From positions 7,438,874 to 7,502,873 of the forward strand of contig NC_023750.2 in assembly GCF_000499845.2 (NCBI RefSeq): a stretch of DNA of 64,000 bases, written 5' to 3'. Positions 20,503-33,627 of the stretch are shown piece by piece. Origin of the DNA: Phaseolus vulgaris (lineage: Eukaryota > Streptophyta > Magnoliopsida > Fabales > Fabaceae). The notes below the pieces were generated by a model, which did not search any database, was not told the DNA's origin, and saw only the letters and a program-made list of their open reading frames with translations. Made by a program: the position numbers and the translations under genes. Every line of letters starts with the position of its first letter. Position 1 is the stretch's first letter.

Positions 20503-21464
20503 GAATCGATTCTCATCCTAAATCAACTGCTAACAAAATTCTGATTGCATGAACTTTCACGTGTAGTAGTTTCACGTTCACATTCTAACCGTGTGCATTG
20601 TGCAACATTGATTCTTCTTCAGCATTGAATCCTCTCCTGCTTCTTCACAGTTGCATTGTCATAATGAGATTCCAAAGTTAAAGTTAACAAGGTATTTGGG
20701 TAAAATGGTTATATCTACGTGGATATTACCTCTCATCTAAATCTGATAGGAATGAAAAATCATCTATCTCGCTCGCCCGTTTGCCCATTCGCCTACAAAA
20801 ACCTTGATGCAAACAAGAAAAATGTATGTTAGTCTATCTATGTATCTACTGCATGACTAGAAACAAACACTGCATAAAGGTCCATGATGTTAGGAAGTAT
20901 GGTATCATATCTCTTTTACTGACCACGACTTTTGAATGTTATCCTTTCTTATATGTTAGTAATATAACAAAATTAATGGAGTTCATTGAAGAGTTTGAAC
21001 TCAAACACATCAACCATTATTTAGGGTATATGTTATTTACATAATGGATTTTAGTTAAACTTCTTATAGGTATTTCAACCTAAACTCTTTTCATAAAAAA
21101 TTTAAAAGATGAGATATGTGTTATTTGTTGTTTGAGATATGTTAATTTATTACCTATTTATATTAGTACAACTATTAATTGGGTACAATTTTGAGTCTTT
21201 ATGTTAGTAATATGTTGTTTTGCAATTGAATATAAATATATTTATATAAGTAAAAGACGATTGTAGAGAAGAATGTAAAAAGTTTATTTATTTTTTAATG
21301 TAACACGAACATAGTTAAATGATTTTATGAGTGCATGTCTATCCTTCCAAAAATATTGTAAATCGGCGTTTTTAGAGTTGTCAACAAAATATTTAATTTT
21401 AGCACTTAAATATTAATATATATATTTATATATTTGTAGTATTTTAGTACATCAGGTTTATGGC
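20503..21464. other. AT-rich DNA, no gene recognised
   Basis: The 72-residue frame at 20826-21044 has no similarity I recognise. Nothing else of note. Confidence 0.45.
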
Positions 21465-21720
21465 TAGGGGGTGACAATGCGGATTGGTCCACCACATAGC
21501 CCGCCTCGTGTTTGCTCCGCAAAATATAGGTCAGGTTAGCCCGTCCCACGCAAGGAGTGTGGGCTCATTTCACTGGTTTGTCCTATATAAGAGGTAATCC
21601 GCGGGCTTGCGGGCCAATCCGCATAAGAATTTTTTTTTTCAAAAATTAAAATTTCATTAATTATAAAAAAAATTATTTCTATTACTGAAAAAATAAAATT
21701 TTATCTAGTTTCAATTTATT
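21465..21720 (+). mobile_element. hAT-like left end with GC-rich repeats
   Basis: TAGGGGGTGACAATGCGG starts a block rich in GCCCGC, CCGCGGGC and GCGGGCC (21480-21625) followed by AT-rich interior. It is the same type as the element nested at 7701-8245. The right end was not found. Confidence 0.5.
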
Positions 21721-21829
21721 CAATTAAGATAAAAATATAAATTCAAGTATGAGTGTAGTTAGAAGGATTGATTAAAAATAATTAAAGTTTTGATTTGCAT
21801 ATATTTTTTCTATATGTGTGTAAGTGTAT

Positions 21830-21932
21830 AAGAGTATCTTATCAAAGTTTTCATACCTTTTTCTATAAGAGTTGAATCATCCCTGAAGTGGTTATTGTGT
21901 ATATATTATTGATTGTTGATAAAAAAAATCAA
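21830..21932 (+). mobile_element. L1 3' tail fragment
   Basis: It ends 'gattgttgataaaaaaa' and carries 'gttgaatcatccctgaagtgg', the shared terminal block of the LINEs in this window. About 100 bp only. No target duplication was confirmed. Confidence 0.6.
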
Positions 21933-22085
21933 AATTTTGCTATAAAATATTTTAATGAAGTTGACTAATTTTTTAACTATACTATTGAAATCTTTTTTTT
22001 ATATTATTTTTTATCAACAAATTTTAAATATAACACTTTCTTTAAAACTAAATTGAATGTAACTCTTAATACTAACTCATAATCA

Positions 22086-22302
22086 TGAATTGGGTCATCT
22101 TTTATATATTAAAAAAATGTAGCTTACAATTAAACCAATTGCATGCATTTAATCATAAGCAGCTTACATTCATGTGCTAATCATGCTATTCATTAACAAC
22201 TCAAAAAGGGATAAATTTATTTTAATAAAAAAATTTATTATTATCAAATTCTCAAGATTCACATAACTAATTTGTAATCTACTAAAAACAACTATAAAGT
22301 AT
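22086..22302 (+). repeat. Diverged repeat shared with 4085-4305
   Basis: Collinear with the 3' flank of patatin copy 1 (same order of words, about three quarters identical by eye). No patatin exon was recognised next to it. Confidence 0.6.
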
Positions 22303-22339
22303 ATTCTCAATCATCTTAACATTCATATATAGTTTACTT

Positions 22340-22505
22340 CTCCTAGCATATAGTGCATAACTAAAATCTTGATAGTTAATTAAATATTAATTTATAAACT
22401 ATTTTAAATATCAAAATTAAAAATAATATATAATTTAGTCAATAGAATAATTAATTATTTTTTATCTTTAAAAATAGTTTTTATTTAATAATTTTCTTGA
22501 AGTGT
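22340..22505. mobile_element. Right half of a palindromic MITE
   Basis: It matches the right half of the family at 51499-51851 and ends 'tttaataattttcttgaagtg' near 22503, a variant of the family's terminus. The left half is missing. Confidence 0.5.
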
Positions 22506-22826
22506 TGGGATACGACAAGAATTGGTGACAACCAAAATGATATAAATTACTTTCACTCATTATCTTGTAAGATATGATAACATATATATTGTCTTCATTG
22601 GTCATTGTATTATATCAATCACTATATTATACAAAATCAGACAATATTCATACACATAAGAGGTACAATTCCTCTGCTATTCTTAAGTTGTTTAGCTTGG
22701 AGCCCTCCTATTCTTAACTAGGATAAAATAAATTAAATCTCCCATGAAAAAGAAAATTCTTTTTTTTTCTTTTTTTGAGGACCCCCCATTAACTAAAATT
22801 AGATGATTCATAAGTTAATTCATAAA

Positions 22827-25270
22827 TTCTTCCATTTGTCTGTGAAGTGGAGGAGAATGAGAAACGAGATCAACGAGGTAGAAGGGAACGTGGTGCGATG
22901 ATAAGGAGAAGGTTAAGGTTAAGGTTAGAGAGTTCTTTAAAGGCAAATTTGATGGGATGTTTGAGCCTCAAGTTAGGTTGGACAATGTTCGTTTCAACTC
23001 CATTTTAATGAAGATAATGTGTTGTTGGTCGGAGCTATTTCTGATGTGGAAGTTAAGGATGCAATTTGGAGTTGTGATAGTTCGAAGAGCCTGGTTCAGA
23101 CGGTTTCAATTTTAGCTTCATTAAATTTTGTTGGGAGTGCCTTCAGGATGATTTTGTTTCAGCAGTAAAAGATTTTCTGGTCAACTGAAAGTGGCCTAGG
23201 GGGTCAAATACTTCATTTATTTGTTTGATCCCTAAGACTAATAATTTGCAACAGCTTAAAGATTTCAGACCCATCTCGCTAGTAGGGTGCGTGTATAAAA
23301 TCGTCTTGAAGATTTTGTCTATTAGGTTGAAAAATGTGATTAACAAAGTCATCGATGCTAGGCAATCTGCTTTTCTTGAAGGAAAGGGGGCTTATGGATG
23401 GTGTTATAGTGGCAAATGAAGTATTAGATGAGATGAAGAGGAATAAGAAAAGTTGTGTTTTCTTCAAGGTGGACTACGAAAAGGCTTATAACTCAGTGAG
23501 GCGGGATTTCATTTATTATATGTTAGGCATGCTTGGTTTCTGCGAAAAGTGGATCTTCGGGATTAAAGCTTGCTTGGAATTAGCTTCGATGTCAGTTCTT
23601 GTAAATGGGAGCCCTACTAAAGAGTTTATTCCGAGAAAGGGCTTGAGGCAAGGGGATCCTCTTGCACCGTTCTTGTTTCTTATAACAGATGAAGGTTTAG
23701 TTGGGGTGTCTAGGACCGCGATTGAGAAAGACTTGGTGGAGACTTTGGAGATTGGCAAAAAGTTGATTAAGGTAAACATGCTCCAGTACGCAGATGACAC
23801 CTTGTTCTTCAGTAAAGTAAGTATTAAAAGCGTGTATCACATAAAGATCATTTTGAATTGTTTTGAGTTGGCTTCTGGTCTTAAGGTGAATTTTCTCAAG
23901 AGTAGAATCAGTGGGATAGGGGTAGATCAGACTGAGGTTCTTTGTTTCACAGCTATTTTAAATTGCGATGTGATGAAAACTCCTTTTAAATACTTGAGGA
24001 TGCCTGTAAAGGGGTGTCATAAGCAACTCATTGTGGCTTTGATGGGAAAATGGCTTTGATGGGTGGGTTGTGGAGGGAGGTTATTGAGTCTAAGTATAGG
24101 GGTTTGAGAAGTTTTGAAAGATCAGAGGGCCAGGAAAAACAAAGTCTCTCTATGGTGGAGAGATTTGGACGAGATTTGGAAGTTAGAGGGGAGTGGGGAG
24201 GGAAGCTTGAAGACTATTATAATTGGGAGGTTGGAAAAGGGAGAGATATTTTGTTTTGGGAAGACGATTAGGTAGAATCTGGAGCCTTGAAAAATAGATT
24301 CTCGAGGTTGTTTTCTATGTTTGACAATAAGGAGGCAAAGTTTGCGGAGTTTGGGTCATTAATGTTTGACAATGGAACTTAACTTGGAGAAGGGGGCTTT
24401 TTTCTTGGGAAGAGTCCCAAGTATGCCAGTTTTTTGAGGTGGTATCTTATAAGAGTCTCGCCTTGGAGACTGAGGATAGATGAGTTTGGAAGGATTGTGA
24501 GTCTGCATAGTTTTCTGTCAAGTTTGCTTATGGTTTATTAAGGGGAGAGGAAGCAGAGGATTCTTCGAGGATGTACAACTTTTTCTAAAGGATTAAGGCT
24601 CTTCCTTCAGCTCATGTCATTGCTTGGATGGTGATTGAAAACAATATTGCTACCAAGGTCAATCTGGAGAAACGAGGGGTTCAGGTTGAGAGCAATCTTT
24701 ATTGTTTATGTAGGGTATCATAGGAGTCGACAAGTCATTTGTTCTTCGGTTGCAGAGTCTCTTAACTAGCTTGGAATCTTTGTTACACTTGCTTAGGAGT
24801 GAGTTAGGTAAATCTTCTCTCTCCTGGGTCACATTTCGATCAGTTTAAAATTCTTGATGCGACCACTTCATTTAATCTTATTTTGGGTAATGTTTAGATT
24901 GCGTTGGTAAGCGAGATTTGGAGGCATAGGAATAATTGTTTATTCTACGGAGGAGTGGTAGACTATTATGAAGTCTTCTCCTTGGCACATGTTAAGGTTT
25001 GGTCTTTGATCTCATCAAAGGTACATTCAACGAGTTTCTTGTTCTCTGATTGGTGTGCCTAGAACCCTTGGTATGTATGTACTCAATTAATAGTTGTTGA
25101 TAGGGTGACGGGGTTGGTCTTTGAATTTTCAGTCATTTTTTTAGCTAGTTGTGGCAGGGTAGACTATCGAAGTTTTCTTGAGATGTATGTCTTTTTTGCT
25201 TTGTAACAGAATTATACCACCCCTAAAGTGGGTCACATTTATTATATCTTTTCTTGCTGATAAAAAAAAA
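22827..25270 (+). mobile_element. 5'-truncated L1-type LINE with 15-bp target-site duplication
   Basis: A 2.44-kb non-LTR retrotransposon copy. The direct repeat AAGTTAATTCATAAA flanks it perfectly (22812-22826 and 25271-25285). It ends 'cttgctgataaaaaaaaaa'. The 5' part (ORF1, endonuclease, early RT) is absent, as is normal for incomplete reverse transcription. The block 'accacccctaaagtgggtca' near the tail is the family signature seen in all short tails of the window. Confidence 0.9.
22930..25100 (+). pseudogene. LINE ORF2 remnant (RT and zf-RVT)
   Basis: Reverse transcriptase for element replication. It begins in the pre-RT region (R-L-D-N-V...; V-K-D-A-I-W). In 23225-23419 it shows F-R-P-I-S-L-V-G-C-V-Y-K-I and S-A-F-L-E-G. 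The long open segment 23355-24059 carries K-V-D-Y-E-K-A-Y, R-Q-G-D-P-L-A-P-F-L-F-L and an intact catalytic Y-A-D-D (23787-23798). Frameshifts and stops separate these from the zinc-binding C-terminal part (24060-25060). Not a functional protein. Confidence 0.85.
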
Positions 25271-25285
25271 AAGTTAATTCATAAA

Positions 25286-25975
25286 AGTTATCTCATGAGA
25301 TTTCTCAAAGTTACTTCTTCAAACTTGTATATAAACTAGTTTTAACTCATGGAGAACTAATTATATTTTTTTATAATTTTTTCTTATATAAAATTTTATG
25401 AAGAAATTTATCCGAATATAACTTAAATACAAATATTTTTTTTCAATTGAATGAGGAATAATACATGCAACTACTTAATCATGAGATGATGAGACTGCAA
25501 CAATTCAGTATTATATGAAACGTAACATGAGAAATAAATGATATAGGTAACAATTTTCTTATATTTATTTTAGTTCAAACAATAAAAATTTTATTCATTT
25601 TCTTACTATTTTCTACTCTATATTTTTTACAAAAAATAAATGAATTAAAATAAAACACTTAAAGGTCGTATTAACCCTTATATCTTACTATTTTCTACTT
25701 AAAAAAAAATCTCTGGCTTTATTTCTTTCTTTCTATGTTCTTTCGAAGCAAATAATTAGTATTGATTGATTAAATAAATTGGATACCAAAAGATTTTTAT
25801 ATGAAGTTAAAATGATTGTTACAAAATTAATACTTAAACACACATTTACAATATTAATCGAAGGTTCAACAAACAAATTCATTATCTTGATGAACACCAT
25901 AAAGTCACAATATTAGTAAGAAACAAAAAAATATCATGTAAAGGCGTTCAATCTTCTCTACTACTATTACAGCAC
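25286..25975. other. AT-rich DNA, no gene
   Basis: No coding sequence or recognisable element seen. Confidence 0.5.
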
Positions 25976-26119
25976 TAAAAAGATTTGGGGCTGCTTCTTC
26001 CTGCACCCATATATGTTCTTGCGCCACCCTATAGTTTTAAAATTCCACAAATACCTTTCTGTAAAAAGCTAAAAAAGTTAGATATATTGATTGTGGATGT
26101 GTTTTTCTGTGTGTTTCAG

Positions 26120-26360
26120 ATTATGCAATCTATTGAATCTTTAGATTATATAATTCGTAAATAATATTATTATTTGTATGTCTTTTGTTGAGCTAATTTG
26201 ATACTTTTTGTCGAATTCGGATACAAATACCAAATTAAATAATCCATAAATTAATATTATATTTTAAATTACTTAATCCGAATTTTGTACATAAAGTATT
26301 AATCCAAAAGACACACAAATAATAATATCATTTATGATTTATGAATTATGTAATATGGAA
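26120..26360. mobile_element. Foldback-type inverted repeat
   Basis: The left arm 26142-26215 ('taattcgtaaataatattat', 'ttgtatgtcttttg', 'gaattcgg') is mirrored by the right arm 26277-26350 ('ccgaattttgtac', 'caaaagacacacaaataata', 'tgaatta'). The arms are about 70 bp with a short AT spacer. The outer limits may extend to about 25985 and 26560, where GGAAG-rich words occur in inverted orientation. Confidence 0.6.
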
Positions 26361-26744
26361 TATGGATATTAATCTGGATTTTGAAATTCATTGTTTTCAA
26401 CCATAACATTTCTCTATGCGCATGAGATGTAGAATTTGCAGAGATGGGTTAGTAAAGTTAATGAGGTTTCATAATATTAACATTTTTTGTATTTGGTAAT
26501 AATATGTTTTATGGGCTATTCTTTAAGACAAGGACGTAGGAAGCTCCACCTTTTTCTCTTCGACCGTAAGAAAGTAGACCTACCCAATGTGTTGTAAAAA
26601 CCAAGTAAATTTTGAGCAATTGTATTTATGTCTGTTTTTCCTGAACAGATTTTTAAAAAAAAAAAATAGAATAAAAGATGCATATATAATGCAACTATGC
26701 AATCCGTGGGGAGACGTTGAAGTTTTGTATTTTTAACAGTAAAA

Positions 26745-26995
26745 AAAATATAATGAAAATATCTTAGGAATATCTAAATCCTTATACAATAATAAACGGT
26801 AAAACTCCATTATACTTAAAACACAAGTTACCCAATATAATACTGCAAGACTCTTACATCTACTTTTTTCCCTTAGTTACAAACAAACTCGATTACACCA
26901 CTTTATCTTGAGAGACCGTGCTCTTTCGATGGTTTGTCACTCGCACACCTAACCTTTACTAATTTTGATAGCCCTCATACAGACAAGAAGTTCGA
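26745..26995 (-). mobile_element. L1 3'-end fragment
   Basis: Minus-strand copy: A/T tail at the left, then 'aggaatatctaaatccttat', and at the inner end 'cgagacaccaatcagaat'. This is the same inner block as in the insertion at 1449-1688 and the LINE at 38637-41141. No target duplication was confirmed. Confidence 0.6.
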
Positions 26996-27524
26996 GACAC
27001 CAATCAGAATATTATAAAATAGAACATAGATGTACAAAAGAGAATAAAGATTAACCAAAGAGTGAAAGGAAGATAAACTATATGAGAATGAATATCTCTT
27101 CTATTATTTCATTGAAATCAAAACAAATAGTCTGAATATATACCAGCACTATATTTATTCTAGGTCTAGCTAAAGAGAAAAAAAATCAATTAATAAATAT
27201 TAGAATCATAACAGACAAAGACAAAATAAAATAAAGGTTATTCAACTATATAAAGTGAAACAACTAAAAAGGACACAATTAATATTAGCATCCTTATATA
27301 ACTCTTTTATCTATATTCTTTAATATAGTGAGAACAATAGTTTTGAACAATAGAATTACATGTTTATTTTAATCTGCCAACCAAACTATGCCAACTAACC
27401 AACTATATATAAAAATTGAATCTAAGTAAAAATATCGGAGAGAATAAAAGAAGTATTAAAAAAAGTGAGATATCTATGTGAAAGAAGATACATAACAAAA
27501 ATGAGAGAAAACACATGTTAACTT

Positions 27525-27875
27525 TGTTAAGAAGTGGGCTTTAAGCCTAACTCAACCTCATAAAACCGGCTCAATGAGGTGAGGATTGCACCCATTCTCT
27601 AATCTCTAGTCGATGTGGGATTTCCAACACACCCCTTCACGTCGAGGCTACCAACTCGTGCGTGGAGATATATGTTATAGGTGGACCGATAACGACCCGA
27701 TGGCGGGTGGCCTGATAAACCCAACAAACGCTCGCTAGGATAGGCTCTGATACCATGTTAAGAAGTGGACTTTAAGCCTAACTCAACCTCATAAAACCGG
27801 CTCAATGAGGTGAGGATTGCACCATTTATATATTATGAAAGGCTCTAATCTCTAATCGATGTGGGATTTCCAACA
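27525..27875 (-). mobile_element. TRIM retrotransposon, copy 1
   Basis: Terminal direct repeats at 27525-27629 and 27756-27875 start TGTTAAGAAGTGG and end TTTCCAACA. Just inside the right repeat is GGCTCTGATACCA, the complement of the initiator-tRNA(Met) primer site TGGTATCAGAGC, so the element runs on the minus strand. The interior is about 125 bp without coding. The flanks AACTT / AACTC are a near-perfect 5-bp target duplication. The left repeat lacks about 15 bp present in the right one. Confidence 0.85.
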
Positions 27876-28655
27876 AACTCTCATTCTAAAAACTCTGATT
27901 TAAGAATGTGAGGGTTGATAATTATATACTTTAAGACAAAGTGGAAATTATAGATAGAACAAAAGTTAAATATAGAAAGGGTACATTTAAGTTAAAAACT
28001 ATAGCACAATAGTGTATTTCACAAGTGTCCTAAACAACGTGTCTTTCTAAGGAGATAAATAAATAAAATAGAAAAAAAAATTCCCTAAAAATATAATAAA
28101 CTAAAAAATATATTTATATTTAATGATTTAGTCACGTAAAAGTTTATATGCAGCATGGAAGTAATAGGGTGGTCCAAGTTAGTGTGGACACAAAAGAAAG
28201 GTCTGGCATGTTACTGAGTACTGTGTTGCAGCATTATCACATTAGCCTTTTGTTATTTTATTCTTGTTTGTATTGGAATTCAGAATATATATGTAGGAAT
28301 TGACCTCACATCTTAATTATGTGCACTCAAATTAAAATATAACTTATAAATTTATGTTTTATTCTTTTAACTTTTTAAATTTTAAAATTATTGCTAAACT
28401 TTAATGAGCAAGTAATTTCAGTATCTCATTTTAAAATTACTTATCAATCACCACATTTTAGGAGTTTAGTCACTATTTTAATCATATAAGTTGATAAAAA
28501 AGGTTATTAGTATAAGTAGTTCTATATTTAGATTATATGTAAAAAAACTTATGTGATAAAATCAAAAAATAAAAAATCAAGTGAACATGTGAAAATGGAT
28601 AATAAATTTATAAAACAATGATAATTGATTAATGAAATAGAATAAATATAATTTT
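27876..28655. other. AT-rich DNA, no gene
   Basis: No coding sequence or further element recognised. Confidence 0.5.
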
Positions 28656-28659
28656 AAAA

Positions 28660-28838
28660 TTGATTTATGGGAGAACCAAAAATAATTAATTACTATATTG
28701 ACTAAATTACATACTATAAACTACAAAAATTATTGGTATTTGAAGTAGTTTATATTATTAATATAAAAAAATTATAAACTAGTTTTTAGATTGATACTTG
28801 AGAGTTTAGCTACTAATTATTTTATATTATAAAGTAGT
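28660..28838. mobile_element. Partial palindromic MITE
   Basis: It contains the family words 'actatattgactaaattaca', 'aattattggtatttgaagta' and 'agctactaattattttata', ending 'aaagtagtg'. Only one half is clear. Confidence 0.45.
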
Positions 28839-29504
28839 GACGTGCATTCAAGGCTAAATAAAGAATATTTAATGTGGAATAACTTTTTTCTTCTAAACTC
28901 TTTATACATAAGATCTATTTGAAAAGGAAGATTAAAGGAAGATTGACGACAAAGAATGAGCATAGTATCTTTAACTATCCTTAGCCTTGGGAGTTGTGAG
29001 GAAAAACATTATTTGTGTTCAAGAGCAATCTAGAAGAGGATAACCCTTGTATACACTAAGAGAAAATACCTCTTTCTATTGAGTAATCATATGATCTTTT
29101 AGATCATATTCTTTGTAAAGTTTTTTTGTTTTAGCCAAGAGTAGTTAACCTTGTTTAGTGGAACTCAATCTCACTAAAAAAATCAATTTTACATACAAAA
29201 GAAATTCGCATGTAATGTCCTAAATGCATCTCAAATTGACCATTACCTACATATTACATACAAAATCAATATGTATGTAAATGGGAAGGTAAATTTCCAT
29301 ATCAAAATGTTTTCCTTATGTAATAACTAGACACCTTAGCTACTAGCATTCTTCGTATGTAAAGATGGTATGTAATGCATTATTATTTTATTATTACTAT
29401 TATTGTTATTATTTTCAAAATTAGTTTTTGTTATTATTATTTAAATATTTACATTATTATTATTTTTATTATTATATTATTATTTTTATAAATGTTATTA
29501 ACAA

Positions 29505-29580
29505 TCTATTGTCGAAAGGAATCAAACTCAAATTTCATAAGTAAACACAAAATCTATAGCCATTACGTTAAAAAAAAATT
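29505..29580 (-). repeat. tRNA-like module in the CACTA interior
   Basis: On the minus strand there is an A-box-like AATGGCTATAG and, about 38 bp on, the B-box-like GAGTTTGATTCC, close to the consensus GGTTCGANTCC. It lies beside an ATT array, as in the other CACTA elements of this window. A complete tRNA fold is not evident. Confidence 0.45.
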
Positions 29581-29592
29581 GGTTGTCATATT

Positions 29593-29823
29593 ATGATTAA
29601 TATTAATCATTCCATTTCCGAAAGTGTTGTTAGAAATTGTAACAGGTTGTTTTGGATGAAAAATGATGTGTCTAAAGCTCAAAAAAATTGGAATTGTGGG
29701 AAGGAGATGGACTTTTTGTTTAATGGTGAGGAGGATGTAGTCCTATGTTCTTTACAAGCCTTGGAAGCCGGGGATTCTATAAGAAGGAAGAAGGACAACG
29801 TTTCTAATGATGTAAATAATTAG
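29593..29823 (+). pseudogene. LINE ORF1 C-terminal end
   Basis: 76 codons: I-S-E-S-V-V-R-N-C-N-R-L-F-W near the start and an acidic stretch L-F-N-G-E-E-D-V later, the usual end of plant LINE ORF1. ORF2 begins right after it. The N-terminal RNA-binding part is missing, so the copy is 5'-truncated. Confidence 0.6.
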
Positions 29824-29825
29824 TC

Positions 29826-32800
29826 TGAATATTAGGCGACTAGGAGGAAGCATTAAAAGAAGATATCTAAGAGAGTTAATAAGCTTGGAACAAGTAGGTA
29901 TGGTATGTCTGCAAGAAACAAAGTGTTCTGAGTTTGGAGAGGGAAGTTGTTTACTTTTGTGGGGCTCTAACGACATCAGTTGGGTTGAGGATGGAACGAG
30001 TAGTAAGGCTAATGGGACTATTACGATGTGGAGAAAGAGTTGTTTTCAGTTGTTGAGGTATTCTAATGGGAACAATTTTTCTGTTATTGAAGGGGTCTGG
30101 AAGGTTGGTGGCAGTGTATAGGTTACAATTGTGAATGTCTATTGCTCGGGGTCATTGAGGGATAAGAAGACAATTGGGATGAGATTTGTGAAGTGAGGAC
30201 AAATCATTCAAATAGAGTTTGGTGTGTAGTTGGGGACTTCAATGCTATAAGGAGGAAGGAGGAGAGAAAAATGTTGGTATATGTGTCAGACTACAGCAGC
30301 GAAATTAGGGAGTTTAATAATTTTTTGAAAGGTCGGAACTATTGGATATCCTAATGGTTGGCATGAAATTTACTTGGTATAAACCAAATGGATCCGTGAA
30401 GAGCAAAACCGATTGGGTATCGATTTTGAGGGATTGGTTGGAAACTTGGCCAAATAGTAAAAAGTTTGTTTATAGTAGATCGGTATCAAATCATTGTGTC
30501 CTAGTACTTAAAGATGCATGTTCAGATAGGGGTACGAAACCGTTTAGAAGTCTAGACATTTGATAGAGGGATGGCAGGTTCATTGACTTTATGCGGGAGA
30601 AATCAGCTATGATGTGTTTGGAAGAGGGTTGTTCATGTTTAAGGAAAAATTGAAAAGATTAAAGCAGGATTTGAAAGTATGGAAAAGAGATATCTTCGGG
30701 AATGTAAATAGCCTTGGGGAGGATTTAAAAAAGAAGATTCATTTTTTGGATGATCGGGGTGATGAATGTGTTTTTGATGAAGCAAGAAGAGAGGATAGGA
30801 GATTATTGTTGGCAGAACAAAACAAGAATCTTTTCAGGCAAGAAGCGGTCTATTTTTAGAAAGCTCGTCATAAGTGGCTCCAACAAAAGGTGACCTAAAT
30901 TCTAAATACTTTCATTCGTTCATTGCGTGGAGAAGGGTAAGAAATAGCTTTAATGACATCTTCATTAACATTCGTTGGTGTGATGACAAGGATATGGTTA
31001 AGCATAAAGTCAAATATTTTTTTAGGAATAGATTCGAAAGAGTTATTGAGCCTCGGGTTAGGTTGGATAATGTATTTTTTAACTCTATATCTGATTCAGA
31101 TAACAAGATGTTGGTTGGTTCTTTCTCTGAGGAGGAAGTTAAGAATGCAGTTTTGAGCTATGACAATTCGAAGAGTCCTGGCCCGGATGGTTTTAATTTT
31201 AGCTTCATTAAACCGACGATGCTCGTGCAAGATAAGATGACGATCCAATCCGTCTTTCCTTGGCCTCCCCACCACACTCTTGATACGAAAGAAACCGCCA
31301 TAGAATAGATAAGAAAGAATTAAGATATGATAAAAAAGAACATTCTCTTGGCTGTGAATGATTTTGTTGTCTCTAGTTCTTGGCCTAGGGGGTCTAATGC
31401 TTCCTTTATTTGCTTGGTTCCCAAGTCGGAAAACCCACAATTGTTGGGTGATTTCAGACCCATTTCTATGGTCGGGTGCTTGTACAAGATTATCTCTAAA
31501 TTGCTTTCTCTCATGTTGAAAAAGATATTACGAAAGATTATTGATTCTAGACAATCAGCATTTCTCAAAGGAATGGGTTTAATAGATAGTGTTCTCGTCG
31601 CCAATGAAGTTCTTGAGGAGGCTAAGAGGACAAAAAAGAGTTGTGTTTTTTTCAAGGTGGACTATGAGAAGGCCTACGACTATGTGAAGTAGAATTTTAT
31701 CTATTACATGCTAGGAAGGCTTGGTTTTTGTGACAAGAGGATTTTATGGATTAAATCTTGCCTTGAGTTTTCTTCGATTTCTTGTTAACGGGAGCCCGAC
31801 TAAGGAATTCTCTTCGATGAAGGGGTTGAGACAATGTGACCCTCTCGCCCCATTTTTTTTTTCTTATTGTGGCTAAAGGTCTAGCAGGGGTCTCTAGGAA
31901 TGTTGATGAGCTTGATGTGGTAGAAAGTCTGGAGATCGAGAGTAAGAAGGTTAGTTAATATGCTTCAATATGGAAATGATACTCTGTTTTTTCGTCATGC
32001 GAATTCTAAAAGTATATTCAACATTAAGGAAATGTTAAATTGTTTTGAGTTGGCTTCGGGTTTGAAGGTGAATTTCTTGAAAAGAAGTATTGGTGGGGTG
32101 AGGGTAGATTCGTTCACTATCCGAGGTTTGGTGACTATCCTTAACTATGATGTTATGAAAGTCCCTTTCAAATATTTAGGGTTGCCTCTTGGGGGGTGTC
32201 ACAAGAGGGAAGTGTTTTAGGATGGAATGGTGGATAGAAACAAGTCCAGATTGGGAAGATGGAACGATAGAAATTTATCTATGGCTGGAAGGATTTGTCT
32301 CATCAATTCAGTTCTTTCGTCTATTCCTTTTGTTTTATATGTCCGTGTTTTTGTTTCCTACATTTGTGATGAAAAGATTGTGAGTATTCAGAGGAAATTT
32401 CTCTGGGGTGGGGTTCTTAAGGGAGGAAGATCACTTGGGTTTCTTGATAAAATGTATGTGCATCTCGGGATGGTGGCGGGCTTGGAGTGGTAAACATTAA
32501 GGATTTTAACTTGGTTTTGTTGGGTAAATGGATTTGGAGGTTGGGGTCTACAATGCTTCCCTTTGGTGGAAAGATTTGCAAAAGATTTGGAATTTGGAGA
32601 ATTGGGGTAGTAACTTTGAGGGCTGCTTTAAGTGGGAAGTGTATCAAGTTCTGTGAGGACCGGTGGGTAGGTAATGATATCTTGAAGAATAAGTTTCCAA
32701 GGCTTTTTTCTCTTTGGATGTGTCCCTGAAACATTGTGGGTCTTGGGAAAACTGTGTCTAGGAGTGGTATTTGGCGTGGAGAAGAAGTATTTTTAATTGG

Positions 32801-33438
32801 GAGAAGGACCAACTTAGTCAACTCCTCGAGGTAGTGCACAACTCGTACCCTAGGATAAAGTTGATAGGTGGGTCTGGAAAGACGTTAAGTTTCAAGAGTT
32901 TTTAGTTAATTCGTCGTACAAGTTGCTTAGAGATGGGCCTGAGGGGGTCTGGTCGGGGATGTTTAATTAGTTTTGGAGGATTAAGGTCTTACCTTTTGCT
33001 TATGTTACCGCTTGGAGGGTGTTGAAAAATAAGATTGCCACTAAGGTTAATTACTTAAACGTGGGATTGTGGTAGGAAGCCCTCTCTATTGTTTTTGTGG
33101 GGAAAAGAGGAAGAGGCAAGTCAACTGTTTTTTATTGTAGAATAACCAGGTTGGTGTGGAATCTTTGTTATGAGTGGTTAGACATTTTTTCAGTTCCCAC
33201 CCTTTGTTCTTACTCTTATTTTTTGCAGTTCAGGTTGTGTAATGCCCTTGAGTCGGTCAACTTAGGGTTAGGGAGTATTTGGATTGTGATGGTTAGTGAG
33301 ATTTGGAGGCATAAGAACAATATTTTATTCAAAGGTGGAGTGTTGGACTACTCTAAGATCTTTTCATTGGCTCAATTGAAGGTTTGGTCGTGGATTACTT
33401 CCAAATTCCCCTCTACTTGTTTCTCTTGTTCTGATTAG
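29826..33438 (+). pseudogene. LINE ORF2: endonuclease, reverse transcriptase, zinc-binding region
   Basis: The endonuclease starts R-L-G-G-S-I-K-R-R-Y, with C-L-Q-E-T-K at about 29908-29923, V-V-G-D-F-N-A near 30229 and S-N-H in place of the conserved S-D-H near 30487. RT blocks: S-P-G-P-D-G-F-N-F (31174), F-R-P-I-S-M-V-G-C-L-Y-K-I (31455), K-V-D-Y-E-K-A-Y (31655). The catalytic Y-A-D-D reads Y-G-N-D (31969-31980), which should abolish activity. L-G-L-P-L-G-G and the zf-RVT region with I-W-R-H-K-N-N follow to 33438. At least eight stops or frameshifts. Confidence 0.85.
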
Positions 33439-33627
33439 TGTCTTGTTCCTTTGGTTTGTCTTGTTTTGCTTTATCTTCTTTTCGGTTGTGATTTTTTGGC
33501 AGGGTTAGTTTTCAGTAGTCGATTGGAAGGTCTTGTGTTGTAAAGTCATCTAAGATTTTTTGTATATAGGTTGGATCGTCCTTGAAGTGATTCTTATGTA
33601 TATAATGTTTCTTGCTGATAAAAAAAA

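Noticed and set aside
20826..21044. 72-codon plus-strand frame as a gene
   Set aside because: Short, no similarity recognised, no promoter or splice context; likely chance.
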